From QQUD01 sp039029915 (GTDB lineage: Bacteria > Chloroflexota > Anaerolineae > Promineifilales > Promineifilaceae), in assembly GCA_039029915.1 (NCBI GenBank), contig JBCCFD010000350.1:1-8694 (forward strand): a DNA stretch of 8,694 nucleotides, given 5' to 3'. Position numbers and translations under genes: made by a program. This document shows, piece by piece, positions 6,363 through 8,694 of this stretch; position 1 is the stretch's first letter, and the number at the start of each line of letters is the position of its first letter. The notes under the pieces are model-generated. The model was not told where the DNA came from. It saw only the letters and a list, made by a program, of their open reading frames with translations, and did not search any database.

Positions 6363-6477
6363 TTAAGTAATTTTCAAAAAATAACTTGAATAAAAATAGT
6401 CAGATGAAAATTGCTTTCAGGAGAACAAAAGCTCGTTTTGAGCCATTTATTTCAAGATGCTTTTTGTTCCTCACTTA
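6362..6477 (+). repeat. Copy C of a two-hairpin intergenic element
   Basis: Hairpin 1: AAGTAATTTTCA (6365-6376) pairs with TGAAAATTGCTT (6405-6416), 12 pairs with one U-G wobble (6368/6413). Hairpin 2: 6420-6432 (GGAGAACAAAAGC) pairs with 6459-6472, with a G-U wobble, one A-C mismatch and one bulged T. Its loop holds a small extra hairpin, GCTC-GTTTT-GAGC (6431-6443), that competes for the innermost pairs. CTTGAA in loop 1 (6385-6390) is complementary to TTCAAG in loop 2 (6451-6456). The same end repeats as copy B are present, TAAGT (6364-6368) and ACTTA (6473-6477). The copy lies between divergent menH and the gene at 6688. Confidence 0.78.
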
Positions 6478-6687
6478 GACAACCATGAAAAATAGCCACA
6501 ATACCCCATTGTTGGCTCAATTTCCACCATGTTAGTATTTTGCACAGCTCGATCATTTTTTTAGAGATAAGTAAGTGGAAACAAACGTAGAAAGACTGGA
6601 CAAATGAGTTTCCATTTACATCGTTCCAGACCGTATTGTAGAAGAAGCAAATAGAAGACAAAAACTGTATAAAATTTGGGGATAAAT
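6478..6687 (+). other. Leader region of the membrane protein gene with a long-loop hairpin
   Basis: With the remnant and copy C this completes a 500-base stretch without a clear gene. GTAAGTGGAAAC (6571-6582) pairs with GTTTCCATTTAC (6608-6619) over 12 bp, one of them a G-U pair in plus-strand RNA, around a 25-base loop. A TATAAA at 6668-6673 could be a -10 box but lies very close to the Shine-Dalgarno sequence (GGGGA, 6678-6682). A minus-strand frame crossing this region looks non-coding. Confidence 0.45.
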
Positions 6688-7434
6688 ATGACCATCCACA
6701 GACAAAATGATTCTCGCATTCGTCAAGGTAAGGACACCACAAACGACGAAGAACTCCACCCAGCCGTCGGGGGGAAAAAGTTATCTGTAAATAATCCATT
6801 GATTTATTTTTTTATTCTTTTTGGGGTTATTTTACGACCTGAAAAATTAAAGGCGTACCGCATGCGCCTCAACATGACGGAAAAATTGCATTTTCAACTG
6901 CAGGCCTCCCGTGTAGCAACCACGTTAATTTGGGTGCCGCTTTTGACTGTATTTGCCTTAATTTGGTTAACAGGCATGGTCCAAGTTGGGACAGAAACGG
7001 CCGTGTTTATGTATCTGATTACCTCAATCTGTGCTTTTAGCACTTACCGATACGGCCTGTCTAAAGACCTCGAAACGCAAAACAATCTCCTGTTAGGCTC
7101 TATGTTTTCTGTCTTTGGCCTGATGGCCATTTTATTCTCTGGTATTTATAATAGTGAATTTAATGGTGAGTTGGCTCTCCTATTAAGCATTCTTGTTTTA
7201 CTGTTCTCATTAACCGCTCTCTGTGTTTCAATGGTGTTTAAACTTAAAACGTTAGATATGCTGGCAGGATTCGTCTGCTTGTTTATTGTTGGCGGTGTTT
7301 CCATTGTAATGAGTCAGGTGATGACACAAATTTGGATGCCCGTGATTGTGATTATGGTTTCTGTGCTTTGGGTGGGTATTACTGAAGAACGGCATGACTT
7401 AAACAATAATCAGCAGCACCAAGCCCAAAGATAG
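6688..7434 (+). CDS. Multi-pass membrane protein of unknown function
   Basis: From ATG 6688 the protein has 248 residues. A hydrophilic N-terminus (1-35) precedes a hydrophobic stretch ending in a basic turn (NPLIYFFILFGVILRPEKLK, 36-55) that may be re-entrant or membrane-surface. About six transmembrane segments follow (roughly 78-97, 103-120, 133-152, 161-183, 190-208, 214-231), then a polar Asn/Gln/His-rich tail. I recognise no transporter or enzyme motif. GGGGA at 6678-6682, five bases before the ATG, supports this start over a TTG at 6676. Two hairpins follow the gene, the second an intrinsic terminator, so it is probably monocistronic. One ACGGCCGT site (6997-7004) is read as Thr-Ala-Val. 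Confidence 0.85.
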   Translation: MTIHRQNDSRIRQGKDTTNDEELHPAVGGKKLSVNNPLIYFFILFGVILRPEKLKAYRMRLNMTEKLHFQLQASRVATTLIWVPLLTVFALIWLTGMVQVGTETAVFMYLITSICAFSTYRYGLSKDLETQNNLLLGSMFSVFGLMAILFSGIYNSEFNGELALLLSILVLLFSLTALCVSMVFKLKTLDMLAGFVCLFIVGGVSIVMSQVMTQIWMPVIVIMVSVLWVGITEERHDLNNNQQHQAQR

Positions 7435-7450
7435 GTTGTTTTGATTGCGC

Positions 7451-7477
7451 ACACAGGGTGTATGAAAAACCCTGTGT
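7451..7477 (+). other. Hairpin at the 3' end of the membrane protein gene
   Basis: ACACAGGGT (7451-7459) and ACCCTGTGT (7469-7477) form a perfect 9-bp stem with a 9-base loop. No T-run follows, so it is more likely a transcript-end stabiliser or a pause site than a terminator by itself. The true terminator lies 35 bases further on. Confidence 0.6.
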
Positions 7478-7511
7478 AAGTGACACGCAGACTTATTTAT
7501 AAAAAATAGCT

Positions 7512-7543
7512 AAAAACTGGCCCCTTTAAGGCCAGTTTTTTTT
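7512..7543 (+). terminator. Intrinsic terminator before dinG
   Basis: AAAAACTGGCC (7512-7522) pairs perfectly with GGCCAGTTTTT (7530-7540), 11 bp around loop CCTTTAA, and the T-run continues to 7543. The A-run on the 5' side means it could work in both directions, but only the plus-strand gene at 6688-7434 leads into it. Confidence 0.92.
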
Positions 7544-7564
7544 GTCTTTCGCATAGAATATTTG

Positions 7565-7573
7565 TGCTATAAT
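7565..7573 (+). promoter_or_regulatory. Extended -10 promoter for the dinG-type gene
   Basis: TGCTATAAT (7565-7573) is a perfect extended -10 box (TGnTATAAT). No good -35 sits 17 bases upstream (TCTTTC at 7545-7550), which is usual for extended -10 promoters. Transcription would begin near 7580 and leave a leader of about 90 bases. The leader contains a small hairpin, GCTAAT-CATA-ATTAGC (7601-7616). Confidence 0.65.
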
Positions 7574-7672
7574 TGATGTCTTTGAACACCATAAAATAGG
7601 GCTAATCATAATTAGCTTGAGGCTCGAGGATAACTAGAAATAGACAAGTTTTGTACGCTCTGAAAGTGATTT

Positions 7673-8694
7673 ATGTCAACAACGTATGTGGCAATTGATA
7701 TCGAAACGACAGGTTTGAGTCCTGTTAAGGACGCGATTATTGAAGTGGCGGCCATCACGTTTCAAGATGCTAATATCTTGGACGAATACTCAACGCTGGT
7801 GAATCCTGAACGTCAGGTGCCAGAGTTTATCACGGGTATCACCGGCATTACACCTGAAATGGTGAATGATGCGCCCACGATGTTTTCAATTCGCTCTCGT
7901 CTACGGCCGAAATTGGGTGACCATGTTTTAGTAGGGCATAATGTGGGGTTTGATCTTAGTTTCTTGCGTGAAGAGCGTCTTGCTTTAGGGAATCATCACG
8001 TTGACACACTGACCCTCGCCACAATCTTATACCCCGAGGCGGGGCGCTACAATCTTGAATCGCTGGCTTTTTATCTCAATCTGCCCAATATCGGTGAAGA
8101 GCAGGCGCACCGCGCTCTTGATGACGCCGAATTAACGATAGAGTTATTTTTAGCCCTCAAAGAAAAAGCGTTATCGTTAGATTACAATCAGCTTGAAGAG
8201 ATTATTGAGGCGGGGAGGCGCTTGGGGTGGGATGAAACGGTCTTTTTTGAAGATGTTCTGGCTGAAAAGACGCGATTGCTATTTGAAAATGGGGATGCGG
8301 CTCCTAAAAGAAGACGCCTATCTCGCTTGTTTTTGCCGGATAAAATAGACGGCCGTTCCCCAACCCCCAAAGAGCGTCCTAACGAACTTGATATTGATCT
8401 AGTCTCGGCCATGATTCGACCGGGCGGGAATTTTGATCAGGCGTTCGAGGCATTTGAATATCGTCCTCAGCAGGTTGAAATGCTTGAAACGGTTGTTTCA
8501 GCACTCAATCACGGGGCACATTTGATGGTGGAAGCGGGAACCGGCACTGGGAAAAGTATGGCTTACCTGATCCCGGCTGCTTTCTGGGCCAGCGAAAACG
8601 GCCGTCGTGTTGTCATCTCTACCGCCACCATTAATCTTCAGGATCAGCTTGTTCAAAAAGACGTTCCGGAACTGTTGCGCTTGTTACCCTTGGA
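7673..8694 (+). CDS. dinG: DinG-type helicase with N-terminal 3'-5' exonuclease domain, 3' part missing
   Basis: The frame runs off the right edge; 340 residues are visible. Residues 1-165 form a DnaQ-like DEDDh exonuclease: Exo I AIDIETTG (Asp9, Glu11), Exo II GHNVGFDLSFL (Asp94), Exo III HRALDDAE (His146, Asp151). A linker of about 90 residues with a basic patch (PKRRRLSRL) leads into a superfamily 2 XPD/DinG-like helicase: YRPQQVEM (263-270), Walker A EAGTGTGKS (287-295) and motif Ia ISTATINLQDQL (315-326). This order matches the exonuclease-fused DinG of Bacillus-type bacteria rather than E. coli DinG. Its cellular role there is DNA repair or nucleic acid processing; B. subtilis DinG was described as an exonuclease rather than an active helicase. 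DEAH and later motifs, and any Fe-S cysteines, lie outside the window. The start fits the conserved beginning of the exonuclease domain, though the ribosome site is weak. Confidence 0.93.
   Translation, partial: MSTTYVAIDIETTGLSPVKDAIIEVAAITFQDANILDEYSTLVNPERQVPEFITGITGITPEMVNDAPTMFSIRSRLRPKLGDHVLVGHNVGFDLSFLREERLALGNHHVDTLTLATILYPEAGRYNLESLAFYLNLPNIGEEQAHRALDDAELTIELFLALKEKALSLDYNQLEEIIEAGRRLGWDETVFFEDVLAEKTRLLFENGDAAPKRRRLSRLFLPDKIDGRSPTPKERPNELDIDLVSAMIRPGGNFDQAFEAFEYRPQQVEMLETVVSALNHGAHLMVEAGTGTGKSMAYLIPAAFWASENGRRVVISTATINLQDQLVQKDVPELLRLLPL

Larger units (their letters stand above)
1317..8605. repeat. Dispersed iterated palindrome ACGGCCGT, 11 copies
   Basis: Exact copies start at 1317, 2133, 3438, 3455, 4175, 5283, 5872, 6015, 6997, 8349 and 8598. 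Ten of eleven have A immediately 5' on the plus strand. Eight lie inside genes and three between genes. In genes the site is read as Thr-Ala-Val (four times), x-Gly-Arg (three times) or spanning Arg-Pro (once). The core CGGCCG occurs only twice more (1442 and 7904), so 11 of 13 cores sit in the full octamer. Confidence 0.9.

Noticed and set aside
1843..6477. The three element copies as a CRISPR array
   Set aside because: The copies are about 110 bases long, unevenly spaced with whole genes between them, and lack short regular spacers.
6452..6799. Minus-strand frame of 115 codons upstream of and overlapping the gene at 6688
   Set aside because: It begins inside the coding sequence of the membrane protein, has odd composition rich in Cys, Phe and Trp, and ends inside element copy C. 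It is more likely chance.
8188..8412. Minus-strand frame of 74 codons
   Set aside because: It lies wholly inside the well-supported dinG reading frame and is rich in Ser and Arg, as expected of an antisense shadow.

Overview
The window looks like an ordinary bacterial chromosome segment of moderate GC, with short genes on both strands and AT-rich gaps. A tentative placement is Chloroflexota (Anaerolineae-like). The reasons are a secreted subtilisin-like protease with repeated pro-domain modules, a DinG helicase carrying its own DnaQ-type exonuclease domain, a lone menH, and the style of the small membrane-anchored proteins. No rRNA, tRNA or other taxonomic marker is present, so this is inference. 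Apart from a possible gene remnant, I see no phage, plasmid, CRISPR, toxin-antitoxin or transposase gene.

Layout from left to right. Positions 1-998 (minus) hold the N-terminal part of a secreted S8 peptidase that runs off the left edge. A small hairpin terminator at 1195-1213 separates it from a dual-specificity phosphatase gene (1240-1770, minus). A YqaA/DedA-type membrane protein gene (2015-2473, minus) follows. Next come a membrane-anchored protein of unknown function (2770-3408, plus) with a strong terminator, then a class C beta-lactamase-like serine hydrolase (3566-4681, plus). A hypothetical gene (4710-5204, minus) converges on the hydrolase, with a heptamer tandem repeat just upstream of its start. 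menH of menaquinone biosynthesis (5388-6188, minus) comes next, with a possible gene remnant abutting its start codon. After a 500-base gap come a multi-pass membrane protein of unknown function (6688-7434, plus), two hairpins, an extended -10 promoter, and a DinG-type exonuclease-helicase (7673 to the right edge, plus). The genes do not form one pathway; most appear to be separate transcription units.

The two most unusual signals are not genes. First, three same-orientation copies (A 1843-1950, B 2601-2717, C 6362-6477) of a roughly 110-base intergenic element can each fold into two long-loop hairpins whose loops are complementary to each other. The second stem differs completely in sequence between copies A and B yet stays perfectly paired, and most mismatched positions are G-U pairs in plus-strand RNA. 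This is the pattern expected of a conserved structured RNA or of a mobile repeat encoding one. Second, the 8-base palindrome ACGGCCGT occurs 11 times where about 0.13 would be expected by chance. It is found inside genes and between them, comparable in kind to the cyanobacterial HIP1 palindrome. One pair of copies forms the stem of a transcription terminator.
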